62,000 nucleotides of DNA, from NCBI GenBank assembly GCA_905221605.1, contig CAJNDS010002737.1:1-62000 (forward strand), given 5' to 3'. The notes beneath the pieces are model-generated. The model saw only the letters and a program-made list of their open reading frames with translations, ran no database searches and was not told where the DNA came from. This DNA comes from Symbiodinium natans. Lineage: Eukaryota > Sar > Dinophyceae > Suessiales > Symbiodiniaceae. Both the position numbers and the translations under genes were made by a program. This document shows, piece by piece, positions 24,306 through 35,190 of this stretch. Within the stretch, counting starts at the first letter, position 1, and each line of letters opens with the position of its first letter.

Positions 24306-24726
24306 TTTTGAAGCAACTCCTTAGGCCCTTCATCGCAAGCTTCGCAAGGCTTACTGTGCGACTGGTTGCGGGTCGGCGGGACTCGCTGCGGGCGTTTCTG
24401 GGGCTGGGCACTCCAGGCCAGGCCCAGGAGACCAGGCGGGATGGCGAGGAGGTCAAAGGGCGAGGAAGCCAAAGGGCGAGGAGCATGGTTGGCTTAAAAT
24501 CTAACAACCCCACACCAAAGGCGAAAAACAAACAAACGTGTGGGTTGCCCCGTCCCTCTTCCCGTCCTCCCTGTAGTCTGAAGAAATGTCTGCAGTCGAC
24601 ACACTAGACAAGAATTAGACCATCATGTGCCTGCAAAGGGCCTCAAGCAAGCTCGCAACCAGCCGGCTGCGGCTACAAAGTTCTCATGGCGAGAAGGCGA
24701 CCAAGACAAGCGTGCTGCCTGAAAAT

Positions 24727-25701
24727 TCACTGAGGGGCAAGCTCATGCCCTCCCTCCTCAGATTTTCGCTTCAGCTGCCTCACATGCTTCCAGCAACGCA
24801 AGCTAACTGCCGACATGATGAGGTGCCTTTTGTAGGACATCTTCAAATTCTTCATGAAAACGTCCTGAAGCTTGCGACTGACCGCACACTTGAGAAAAGC
24901 TGGGGGTGAGGGGCACCTTTCCAAGCTCATCAAAACTTTAGCAACTCATGACATATCCATTGTTCAAGGTGTCCTTTGTCAATCGGAGCTTGCCATCAGG
25001 AGATGCAACCTTGGCAAGTTGAAACTGCGCTTCTGCACTCCTGGGGCAGTGGTCAGATTCAAAATGCCTCCAGCACCTCCTGGTCCCAGGTGTCCAGAAC
25101 TCTCTGAACAAGCTGTGCCTGCGATGAAACGTGAAAACACAAGATTTTGAGACCACCGTTCGACATGTTTCGACATGATCTTGCCTTCTCGCAGCCATCG
25201 CAATGGAGGCCCTTGCTCTGTAACAGATCCTGATGCAGTCGCCCTCCAAAGGTCCAAAGGTACCATTTTCAGACATCATGACTCTGCCTGCAGCTCGTGA
25301 GAGGCTCGGCGCCCAAGCTCCTGTCAATGCAGAGAACGTGCCCATTGGAAGGATTTCGAATGGCCCTAGGTGTCGTGAGAAATGTGCTTTCTGTGCTTTT
25401 GACTCTTCTTAACACTGCTTTGACCACCTGTGCCGTGGGGGCTTGGCTTGCCCACAGCTGCGACAACGGCTGCTCCCCTGAGCCCAGGAGGCATTCCGAG
25501 ATTACAACATCTGAGTTTCATCAAAGCTCGTTCTCACTGCGAAGGCGTATCAGCGGCAACAAGACCTGCAGCAGGCAACACCGCCAGCGCCAGGACGCAG
25601 ACGACCCTGTGACAAGCAGCACAGCAAAATGCGGAACGAGCTCTCCATGAGGCGAAATCGGCATACAGCTCCCACAAGATCTTGAAAAGCTGGTCTTGAG
25701 C
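24727..25701 (-). CDS. Helical-repeat exons, 3' end of unknown gene
   Basis: Three exon-like pieces on the minus strand. (1) From 25,701, after AAACAG, AQDQLFKILWELYADFASW. (2) From 25,118, after CGCAG, AQLVQRVLDTWDQ. (3) From about 24,890 to a TGA at 24,727, SRKLQDVFMKNLKMSYKRHL then SAVSLRCWKHVRQLKRK. All are amphipathic helices with spaced Trp, reminiscent of SFI1-type or other centrosomal helical repeats, though this is only a resemblance. Phases between the pieces were not fully reconciled, so the gene model is incomplete. Confidence 0.35.
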
Positions 25702-25734
25702 CTGTTTTGCGGATTGAAAGTCATGTCTGCCTCA

Positions 25735-26100
25735 CCACCCTCAACACCCTCACCACTCACCACCCTCACCTCCCTCACCTCCCTCACCTCCCTCACCTCC
25801 CGCCATGCTCCTTGATGCTCCTTGATGCTGCTGCCCAGGTTGGGACAACCTCGGTATGAGGGTGATGCTCTCAGGGTCCTTGATGCTGCTCCTGCCAAGG
25901 TTGGATGAGGGTGATGCTCCTTGCCAAAGCAAGGACCACCTGGGTATGAGCGTGATGCTCCGTGGTGCTGCTCCTGCCAAGGCTAGGACAACCTGGGTAT
26001 GAGGGTGATGCTCTTGATGATTTTTTGATGCTCCTTGATGCTCCTTGATATTCCTTGCTGCTCCTTGATGCTCCTTGATGCTGCTACCAAGATTTACGGT
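25735..26100. repeat. Minisatellites: ACCTCCCTC and a ~60-bp GATGCTCCTTGATGCTGCT unit
   Basis: First a short (ACCTCCCTC)n run at 25,765-25,802. Then at least four diverged copies of a longer unit combining CTCCTTGATGCTGCT, GCCAAGGTTGG and GGGTATGAGGGTGATGCT. The apparent reading frames here follow the repeat. Confidence 0.85.
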
Positions 26101-26289
26101 GCCTGCCCGCGCCATTCAGTCGATCACACGACGTGCGGCGTGTGGCACAGCGTACGATGCCAGATGTGAGGATTTTGTACTGTCCCTAACATTTGTGACC
26201 CATTCACGTCGAGGCATCCCCGCTCTTCTCACATGTTAGTGGCAGGCTGCAAACTCCGACAGATAAATGCAGAACAGTGTAAAGGGATG

Positions 26290-27241
26290 GTCACATAGAG
26301 ATCTCAGTGCTTTGCCACAAAGGAGGAGTTCTCGTTTGGGCACTCTCTCGAGATGAAAGCAGGTGGGAATGCCAAGAATACTTCATAAGAAGCCGTTTTG
26401 AAAACCATGCAGATGTCGACGATTTCCAGTAGATCCACCTATGTAGCTCAGGGAATACATCATCAACTTCGAACCGATAAGAGCTTTGTAACAGTAGATT
26501 TGGATCTTCCGATCCCAAAGATCTTGGACACTTTGGCCATCCCGATTCTGCGGCCAAGCTCGTGCTTTGGCAGACCGTCGTGATTGAGAACAACCGTCGT
26601 GACCGAGAACAGATCTCAATAGTCGATGCCCAATTGTGGCACAATTTGCTCCTTTGTTGGAGACTGAATGAAAGCATGACACTGTATAGTTGAAACCTAT
26701 TTCAATGAGGCTGCATGCCGTACAACACCCCTTCATGTAAAACCTGAGACAAGTAGTCGTGTAAATAAGGGTCGGATGTATCAAGCAAAAGCGCATCTTC
26801 AGCATAAACTACATCGGCCAGGTCACCACGGTTGTATGCGAGTAGTGCAGGACCACTCGGATTTGAAGCAGCATCGTGCAGCAAGACCGTCATTGTAATG
26901 ATAGGAAGTAGCGGGGTCAACGAAATGCCAGAATTCTGAGCTTTCAGGATGGACTTCATGCCTTGGTCTACATAAACCCTGCGATGCCGCATCATGCTGT
27001 AAATCATTTGTCGGAAAAATCAGGGGTACCGAAAAGACGTGACATAACGCATCAAGAAGGCTGTTCAAACGGAAGCTGTTGAAAGCTGTCTCCCCATCAA
27101 GAGGCAACAAGCGGCTTTGACCCAGAGCAACGAGAAAATGGCATCCTCTCTGAAATAATCCTCTTTGAATGCAACTAGTGACTTCCAGAGCCTGGTTTGA
27201 TCAAGAAGTCGTTGCTTGAGAAGAGAAGCAAAAAGTTTGAA
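26290..27241 (-). pseudogene. Decayed LINE-type reverse transcriptase
   Basis: Reading down the minus strand, diagnostic reverse transcriptase blocks appear in order but in different frames with stops. FKLFASLLKQRLLD lies at about 27,241-27,200. A DGETAFNSFRLNSLLDAL finger-like block lies near 27,090. IYSMMRHRRVYVDQG and a GISLTPLLP palm block lie near 27,000-26,910, and VVYAEDALLL (a variant of the YADD catalytic box) near 26,795. A carboxy block with YKALIGSKL and FQNGFL lies near 26,480-26,390. At least two frameshifts and one stop break the frame, so it cannot encode an active enzyme as it stands. Non-LTR retrotransposon origin is inferred from block order. No target-site duplication or poly-A tail was located. 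Confidence 0.75.
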
Positions 27242-28690
27242 TGCAGTACTTCATGGCGCCACGCCAAACACTAGGAGCGCGCTGGTCACGAGAGCCTGCC
27301 TTTGAATAATGCTTCCTGCTTGCATCCTGCTTCGATGGCACAGAAGGAACTGAAAGAGGATGTGAGATGATGTAAACTGAAGTGAGCCTTGGCTGAAGCT
27401 TGAATCTAATGACCTAACCCTCTAGCCTCAGGAAATTGTGCGAACTTGCACCGGCACCGGCACTCCCCACGGATGGCACGGGGCTGGCTCATGCGTTAGC
27501 AAACATGATGATTTTGGAAGCAAGGAAGCGTGCTGCATTTGCAGGTCCTTGCCTGCTCAGCGCCCGTGGCCAAGCCTGGCAGTCTGGCCGGTCAGTGGAG
27601 GAACTTGTCTTCGTCGCTCAATGTCGCTCAGAAACCCCGCCGTCGGTCGGAATTTTGCAGATGTTTACAGCATGCGCTAACTATGCTAACTCAATGCATG
27701 GGACACAGCTTAAAGTGCATGTTTTGCTTCTCTGCGTCATACCCCCTGAAGTTATCTGGTCTATCCTCCGGTCGCGCGTCCCGAAGGTTATCAATCACGC
27801 ACACCGGGCCCACGCTAGTATCTGCATGTTTCGTTGAATCTTCAATGGCGAATGCACAATATACAAAGGTCAATGGAATGAAACGATGCGATTGTCCAAG
27901 GACCAAGGCAGCCGCCTGCTGCGAACATGTGCCACATTTGAGAGCGATAGGGTTACCGCTAACGGTTGGAGCCTAGGCTGAGAATTCAAAGGGTCAGACG
28001 AAGCGCTACGCTGACCACTGGCTGACGCCGCAGCCTGCAAGTCTCTGCAAATTCCTGTTGGTGCGAAATGACTTTCTGCATCTTTCTTTCCATTTTTGTG
28101 TTTCTCCTTTGTTAAACCTGGTCGCCTCAATATGTACATACATTTTTCATAGTTTCGTTCCTTCTGCCCTTGCTGTCCTCAGGGGCTCAAGACAGCATAC
28201 GCGAACAACGAGGTTGGACAGAAAGGAGCGTTGTAGAAAGAAGTCGGACACGTCGTCTTGCACACCATATAATTTCAGGTAAGTGGCAAGCAGATCAAGC
28301 AGGAAATATCAAGGGATGAAGTGATACACACAATGCACTGCGAACGGGCCTCATAGATGCACTCCATCCCGAGCCGCTAAGAGAAGTGCAGACTACTTCG
28401 TGTTCCACAGATACTCTAGTGAAGTGGCTTCAAAAAAGTTCCTTGCCCTTGCATTTCGTCTGCAATCCCATGCAATCCTACTCATTGATGGAGGTTCTGT
28501 GCAGGACATAGCATGTTGATGCATGTTGTGTACAAGTTGAGAGGTGCTGCCAAGGAGGTGGATGGAAAAGCTGCCAGCCGCTGCCAGTAGCCAAGGAAGC
28601 TTCCGGAACTGCCGCAGCAACGCTGCGAAGACGAACTTCAGCTTGCGTCTTTTTCCTGCTTGGCTTCAACCAATCAGAAAGCCTGCTCAG
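27242..28690. other. No confident gene
   Basis: Overlapping open frames at 27,436-27,840 occur on both strands and show no domain. Nothing else is supported. A possible last exon of the 28.9-29.6 kb gene lies on the minus strand near 28,690-28,780 (after a GTGCAG acceptor, peptide YDLNSHLQYDSGAAMSS, ending in TGA). Confidence 0.3.
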
Positions 28691-28880
28691 AGGAAGTATA
28701 CTTGCCAGCATGGCTGCTCATGGCTGCGCCACTGTCATACTGCAGATGGCTATTCAAGTCATACTGCACATGGCTATAAAAGTGGTAGAGCTTGGAAGTG
28801 GAACATGGACTGGAGCAGAAGTCAGCATTATCGAAGTAGTATTGAAGTAGGTCTTTTGTTTCAGTTCAATTCCTACTTAC

Positions 28881-29585
28881 GCCGGGCACTGGAACTAAGG
28901 CGGAGCTTCCGTGCTCAGAAGCCTTTGCAGGCGAAGGTTCCGTTCTTTGGACTCTCCCATGCCTTTGTGGAGCATCGAACCAACAACCTCCTGGCAAAGA
29001 ACATTTTGCCCATCTCAATTCAAGCGAGCATTCTTTTCAAGCACGTAGATCGTCTTGAATCTTTACACCACGTGCACTGCGCACTGGAGCGGTCCTGGTC
29101 GAAAGGGTCGAAAGCCTAAGGCTTTAAGTGGTCCGAAATCTTCATCTGAAAGCTGGCGTGGAAGCCCTCAGGCGCTCAGGCTCTCAGGCTCTCAGGCTCT
29201 GGCCTGGTCCATGTACATGAAATACCAGGCACCTGAATGAAAAGCTGCGGGCAATGTCATTGGTGCCCAGACTGGTGGGTCTGGTGCAGCTAGGAAACAG
29301 AGTTTCTTGTAGGAGGCGTCACTCCCCAGCAGCTCCTGAGTAAGATCTTGCACCATCTGGGCAGTACTTGCTACCACCTTGTCGTGAGATGGGCCGTCCT
29401 GTCTTCGAGCCTTCATGTACAATCTGGCAAAAAGTTCGCAATCCTGGAAAAGTGATGAAACTTCATGAAGAATGGAACTTGCAACATGATCACATGATCA
29501 ACATTGCAAACACTGCTTACTATGTCTGCAGCCTTCGTCTTCACGAAGGAACCCTGCCTCGTTGCAAACTCCTGCACATCTTTGA
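28881..29585 (-). CDS. Three-exon segment of an unknown gene
   Basis: Exons 29,585-29,521, 29,443-29,233 and 28,990-28,881 join in frame. Donors are ATA|GTAAGC, TTCAG|GTGCC and GGC|GTAAGT; acceptors are TGTAG, TTCCAG and GCCAG. The peptide runs from KDVQEFATRQGSFVKTKAAD through CELFARLYMKARRQDG, STAQMVQDLTQELLGS and FLAAPDPPVWAPMTLP to a Pro/Gly-rich end. The first intron is 77 nt. Phases 0, then 1, then 0 all match, which is hard to explain by chance. No family recognised, and the first and last exons of the gene are not identified. Confidence 0.5.
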
Positions 29586-29589
29586 CTAC

Positions 29590-31725
29590 AGAACGACGGG
29601 GGGCAGGTGAAAATACTTGACGCCAGGACCCCGAGATTGAAGAGGAAGACTCAAGAGGAAGACTCAAGAGGACGACTCAAGAGGAAAGGGGTGATGCATA
29701 CTGCATACTTCTAAAACCTGGAGTCTCAACCGCAGACCCAACTCCAACCCACACCACACCTTGCGGATAAGGGATTGGAACTGAAGGGGAGGGTCTTCAG
29801 AGTCTAATTGGGGATTGCCTCAACAAAAGCTGACAAGACCTGACAGTTGCACCTTTGAACTAAGTTGCGACCTTTGCGACCTGCACGGCGTCCTTGTCTA
29901 GAAGGCACTGGGACTTCAATACTTCCTCAGCCTGCACAGCTCCACTCTTAGTTAAAGAACTACGACTTCCACTACTTCTCCAACATGATGAAACAGCGCG
30001 GTTGGTAGGCTGCAGCCGGAAGTGAACATGATGAAGATTACCCAGAAATCACTTCTCGCTGGCCGGTGCCTGCTGGTCTGAATACGAAGAATCGATGGAA
30101 TCGCCGACCTTCCCCGAGTGCAGCAACCAAAAGGTCATGCGAGAAATCATGCCTTCGTTACCCGCACCATCCTGACCGGATCCGCATTGAGGAAAAGAAA
30201 CATGGTTACGATGGGCCATAACTAACTGATCATTTTGAGTTTCTGAGTTTCCGCTACACGTGAAGCAAAACTTGAATTCAATATCCCAATTTGCAAGGCT
30301 GCGGGGGGGAGGGAAGTTCCAGGTGTTCAGGGGAACGCAGGATTAATACTTTGACACACCATTCCGATGTTCGAGGTCCGGGTAGTTCTTCTTGTGAGGG
30401 GGTAATAACACAACAAAAACAATTATGTAAAAGCATATGCAGAGTATACCGTACAAAAGAATATCTCAAATATACAGTGTCATAGCATATCACCTCATAT
30501 CAATACAGTAGAATCTAACAGAATGGAAATCGAATAGAATATCAAGAAATACAATTGATTGAAACAAGAAACACAAGGCACCCGCTTGTAGGTTTCAACA
30601 TATGTTAGGGCCACAACTGATGGATCATTGATGACGGTGGATGTCTTGGGGGATCTTGCGGGAAGGGGAAGAAGCAGAGGCTAAACTTGTGCTAACAAAA
30701 CCCCCAACCAAACTCTCGAAAACCGCAGAGAGTCCCGCCGAGTATCCCTGGAATGCTGAGCCCAGAGAAGCCTGCACTGAGTCGTGCCGAGTATCCCGGA
30801 GCACGCGTGCCTTGCCAAAACACCATCCCTTGAACAGCCCCATTTTCCCACAATCAAAACATCAGGATGGCCTTGCTATGTCGAATATTGAAACCATTAG
30901 CAAAAGAAGTCATGCCACCATGGGAAGACATATAATGCTGATGAAATCTCATCACGTCTTGACAATTCAGACGACAAAGAAGAGAATGAAGAGATATCTG
31001 CTCGCAGTATTCTCGATTCCCGGAATCTGTATCTGGTATATCTGCTACGTGCCTATCCCGCCCAAGCCCGCAGGGAGTCCCGCCGAGTATCCTTGGAGTA
31101 CCCACTCCCAGAGAAGCGTCAGCGACCGAAGCCTGCGGAGAAGTTTCCTGTTTGCAAACGGCAGGATGGTCACATGCTCAAATAATTTGGACTTGTGCTT
31201 AGCGTTTTGGTTGTTGGCTTTTCGGTAGTTCCTCGAGATTTTCGTTTCGTTAATGTTGGCTGATCTTCCCGAGGCAAACCATCCGAAAAACATGTAACGT
31301 AAACACTCAAGGAGAAACAAAAACACAGATCAAGCCCAAACAACAAAAAAGACCTCTGAGCCCCCTTGTAAAAAATGCTCGAGTCAAATGTACACACACA
31401 AGCTATCATAAAAGAGAATGCTTTTCTCCACGGATTTGTTGTTGGTTTTTGGCTGTGGGGCTGCTGGCCAGAGAGAGATCGGCACCCCTCAAAAATCATG
31501 GGTTCAGGAATTGAAACACCGTGCTTGAAAAGAATGGTTCAATCCGCAGCGTTTTGGCTCGAAGGTTGGGTGGTAAGCAACCCTAAAGGTGAAAAGAAGA
31601 AGAGATGAAAAAGATTGAAGAAGGAGCTGAAAATGCTCAAGAAGGTGTGGACAAGGTTGTTGAAGAGATCCACGCTGAAGCATCAATCCAAGTAAAATCT
31701 TGACTTTCATCGCGATTTACATGGT
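29590..31725. other. Region without a firm gene
   Basis: Contains short GAGGAAGACTCAA copies (about 29,640-29,680), an AT-rich section near 30,440-30,600, and two related blocks at about 30,730-30,790 and 31,074-31,130. Both of those start GAGTCCCGCCGAGTATCC and are followed by CCCAGAGAAGC. No coding exon could be supported. Confidence 0.35.
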
Positions 31726-31771
31726 TTGGATGTGTGTGTGTGTGTGTGTCTTTGGGGGGGGGGGGGGGGCG
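31726..31771. repeat. (GT)n plus poly-G run
   Basis: A TGTGTG run of about 20 bp, then CTTT and 14 consecutive G. A simple-sequence tract. Confidence 0.9.
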
Positions 31772-31916
31772 GGTGTCGGGTGACCACATATGTCACACAT
31801 AGAAGAAACATGTCATCATCGTCTGGCTCACGAGTCAGTACACGCCTTCTTCAGATGCGCTACGCAAGCCTCAGATCTCACGTCTGCGACATCTGCGACC
31901 GTGCTCGCTATGCTCA

Positions 31917-33035
31917 TCATGCTCCTTGCAGTTGAAACACGGAAGTGTATGTTTCCTTGTCGGTGTCCGCCACGACACCATCCGCATCGAAATCCCTGCA
32001 CAATTTTACGATACAGTCACACAAGTCAGGCCTGGCAGGACTACAGCAACATGCTGCGGAGTCAAGCAATATGGGCCTTTCTTGCCGAAGGATTGCATCT
32101 AAGTGCTCAAGATCATCTTCTTGAAGGCCAATGTCGGTCGTCTTGTTCGCCGACGCTGGGGAGCGGCTAGCTCCTTGCTGTGCTTCCGCCTTTGGCCACA
32201 GGAAATCCCAAATCCACTGGAGCCAACCGAATGCGCTGTGGGCGTCTTGAGCCTTCTCTGTTGCTGTCTCTGTTGCCCTCTCCGTGCCCTGGCTAGATCG
32301 GTTGGAAGCCTCGGAGGCTTCGGAAGCCTCCGGGGAGGCCTCGCCGGAGGCCTCGCCGGAGGCCTCGCCGGAGGCCTCGCCGGAGCTGCCACGGCCCGGA
32401 GCGGCCCGATCTGCTTTGACGCTAACATCCTTCGCCGCCTGAACTGAAGACTCCTGCGCCTCTTCCTTGCTTAGGCCATTCGACACACCGGCATTGTAGG
32501 CCGCCGAAGCTGCTGCTTTTCGTACTTCTCTCGGGCTCTTGCCGGCTCGTCGGGCCTCAGCTTCAGCGGCCTTGCTCGCGGCAGCTGCAGCAATGCGGGC
32601 AGCGTCTTCCGGGCTCTTCCCTGAGCGCAGTGCAGCCTCGTAAGCTGCATCACCCACTTCCTCCGGGTCCTCCGGATCTTTGGACTTCTCCACATCCTCG
32701 GCTCCAGCACCATCGGCTCCAACACCGGCGGCTCCGCCGGCTCGTGACTTTGGCTCACTCGATGGCCTGGTTTCTCTGTTGGTGCTCAAATCCTCCGCGT
32801 TCGACTTTGCGCCGTCGCCTACGTCTTTAGCATCCGCACTCTTCGTTGTGGCGGCTGTGGCGGAGGTGCCAGGTGCAGATGCTTTCACTTTGGGTGCTCG
32901 GTAGGCCTCCTTCCACCAGCTGGACACCGTCCATGTGGTGGTCCTTGCCTGCTTGTTGTTGGACTTCTTCTTGAAAGCCGATTCGGTCAGTTCGTTGCTG
33001 GCTGCAGGGTCTGTTGCCTGGCACACTGCTCCCAA
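31917..33035 (-). CDS. Ala-rich repeat protein, unknown function
   Basis: A continuous 372-codon minus-strand frame. The amino part is Lys/Ser-rich with Trp pairs (TVSSWWKEAYRAPK). The middle is Ala-rich amphipathic helix with repeated RxGKSPEDAARIAAAA-like segments. A GEASGEAS block comes next, then GWLQWIWDFLWPKAE, and finally a Cys-containing end (CCCSPARPDLCDCIVKLC). The first codon of the open stretch is TTG, so the true 5' end is probably a splice acceptor near 33,020 rather than a start. An upstream exon is likely at about 33,145-33,230 (CEECLKFAEKFEEAMLEA). The last visible stop is a TGA at 31,917. Low-complexity composition prevents assignment; a structural or nuclear role would be a guess. 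Confidence 0.6.
   Translation of the reverse strand: MGAVCQATDPAASNELTESAFKKKSNNKQARTTTWTVSSWWKEAYRAPKVKASAPGTSATAATTKSADAKDVGDGAKSNAEDLSTNRETRPSSEPKSRAGGAAGVGADGAGAEDVEKSKDPEDPEEVGDAAYEAALRSGKSPEDAARIAAAAASKAAEAEARRAGKSPREVRKAAASAAYNAGVSNGLSKEEAQESSVQAAKDVSVKADRAAPGRGSSGEASGEASGEASGEASPEASEASEASNRSSQGTERATETATEKAQDAHSAFGWLQWIWDFLWPKAEAQQGASRSPASANKTTDIGLQEDDLEHLDAILRQERPILLDSAACCCSPARPDLCDCIVKLCRDFDADGVVADTDKETYTSVFQLQGA
32310..32385 (-). repeat. 12-bp in-frame repeat encoding GEAS
   Basis: GGAGGCCTCGCC-type units, four close copies plus diverged flanks, inside the Ala-rich gene. The unit is a multiple of three, so copy number can vary without breaking the frame. Confidence 0.85.
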
Positions 33036-33479
33036 GCACTATGTCACACGGGTGACTAGGCCGGCCTCGAAAAACTCCTTGCACAGCTTCTTGAAAGAGC
33101 CATCCTGCATCCGGCGCGCGTTGACGCCAAACCTGAGCCTATCCTCTTGGCATATTTAGCGCCCGTGCCTCCAACATGGCTTCCTCGAACTTCTCAGCGA
33201 ACTTCAGGCACTCCTCGCATGATCCGAAAGCGCGGTGGACTCATGTTTTGCGATTCCTCATCTTGAAGCCAACATCCGAAAGACATAGGTTTTCTCAAAA
33301 TTTGCTCATCAAGAAAACCAAAAGATGAATCGTGGACTAGCCCAATTTTCATTCGGACATGCATAGAGGGCACGCCCTGCAAAATCATCAAATCCAAGTT
33401 GAATTGAGCTGTGCTCAACACAGTCCGGACCTCAGAGAACAACCAGCAGAAACTTTCTACCAGTAATTGACTTTTTCGG

Positions 33480-34420
33480 GGTGTCCAAGTGTGTATGTGT
33501 CTGTGAGCGAGTGAGCGAGCGAGCGACTCAGCGAGAGAAAGACAGAGGAAGCGTGTCTGTGTGTGTGGTGTGTTCTAACACGGGAACTCCAATGGATATA
33601 TCAGAAACCTTACACCATCGTGGAAAAGGGAGAAGAGAAACGCTCCACTACATCACATCCCCACCATACTTTGACCAAAACCTGGCCCTCCTCTTTCCCT
33701 CACACTTCTGTTACTCCCAAACAAAACTGCATAGACAAACATGTGTACATGAAGCCTGAAGCCTTGTCAAAGGCAGAAATGCTGCAAGGTTTGACAAGAG
33801 CTATACACAGTCAATATGTGGCTTTTCGTAGGGAATCAGGGAATCCATACACATCCACCACACCCCCACCACGTCCCCAGAAACCCCCACCACAGCCCCA
33901 CCACACCTTCGCAGGTGTCGGCAGTGCTGCGCAGGTCAATGTGCTAGGTTTCATCTTTGCCTAGGGGGCCCCTCAGCACTTCATGGGTCCGCTATGCCTA
34001 TGCCTCCATATTATGAAAGTTCTTACGGCGGTTGCTCGTTGGTTTTTGCATGTGTTCGGATCCCAGCAGAAGATCCACAGATAGAACCACTTCTGACCTC
34101 TAGAAGAGCAGATGAAAACCGGGGGCTGTGGGAGCGCGCTGTTCTATTTTTATCGTGTTGTTCGTTGCTTTGCCGTTGATGCTGCTGACACTGGTGCCCC
34201 CTTGTTTGGGCAATAAACGCATTTGGACAAAACCAAAGCATGAAACATCATGAAAATAAACAACAACGTCAAACACAACAGTTCTCCGAAGACTCTCGGT
34301 CCGCCCGTGGGACACTATATTTCACTATACCACATGCTATCGATTCTCTCCTCCTCACCAAGTATCCAATCAAAAACCTCCACCTGTCAGCGACCTGCTT
34401 CGGCGCCGTTGGAAAAGTTA
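33480..34420. other. No gene seen; short GAGCGAGC/GTGT tracts
   Basis: A GAGTGAGCGAGCGAGCGA tract at 33,505-33,540 and CCACCACACCCCC words near 33,860-33,910. No exon supported. Confidence 0.4.
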
Positions 34421-34752
34421 CAAGCGGGTCGGTTAAGTCACATCTTTGCGTGTGAAGTCATATCTCCCCAGTGACACGCGGCTGCGAGCGAAGTCACATC
34501 ACCCCGCGTAAAGTCGCATCACTGAGACATATGTTGAAGCCTTTCCCCCAATGTGCACGCGCCGCACGTGCATGTTCTGGACACACATGCAAAATGCGTA
34601 CTTGCCCACCGCACGCCTTTGAGGGAGCACATTTTTGTCAGTGTGAAGGAGATTTCTGCAAGTGGCTTCTGACGGATCTTGGAATTCGCGAATCCCCAGT
34701 GCGCCCGAGATACGACTCTACAGAAGAAGATACGACTTAACCTACACGCTTG
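34421..34752. mobile_element. MITE copy 1, TA target duplication
   Basis: A 332-bp element bounded by TA on both sides (34,419-34,420 and 34,753-34,754). Ends are CAAGCGGGTCGGTTAAGTC and, inverted at the right, GACTTAACCTACACGCTTG, with two mismatches between the ends. The body is about 85-90% identical by eye to the copy at 40,352. Subterminal AAGTCACATC/AAGTCGCATC words recur on the left, and AGATACGACT words (their approximate inverse) on the right. No coding capacity for a transposase. TA duplications suggest mobilisation by a Tc1/mariner-like or similar enzyme supplied elsewhere. Confidence 0.85.
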
Positions 34753-34759
34753 TAGGGGT

Positions 34760-35190
34760 AGGGGTTTACTTGCATGGCAAAAAGGCTCGTCAGATGCTAT
34801 ATCTCCGTGTGTCCTTCGGAAAGGGTCCGCCCGTCAGATGCTTTCACAAGGATAGGTTTTAAAGCCACGCCCCCACCCACCCCTTGCCCCGTGCCTTGGA
34901 CGCTTGGTGTCTTTTTCGACGCGGCTGTGTGCTCATGCATTCGGCATGGGAAGCTTAAAGCTACGGGGTCGTGGGGGCAAGAAGAAAGCAAGGTATTCGA
35001 TAACTTGCCAAGAGAACTCAGCTGTTGAATGTCAGCAAGAGAGGCCGTGCAATGGGCATGTGGTGTGGGAGCGTACAGCAAGGTGGCTAGAAGCGTGCAC
35101 AATCGAAATTAAAGGACCGGATAACCCCACATGACTATCTTTTTTCTTGCTAGCAATACCTGCACGCGAACGAGTATATCGGCACAAGTC
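34760..35190. other. Spacer, no gene seen
   Basis: Between the MITE and the TG-rich block. No exon or repeat recognised. Confidence 0.4.

Noticed and set aside
23602-24324. 240-codon Leu/Ile-rich 'membrane' frame
   Set aside because: Caused by the 9-bp CTTCTTATT microsatellite, whose unit is a multiple of three.
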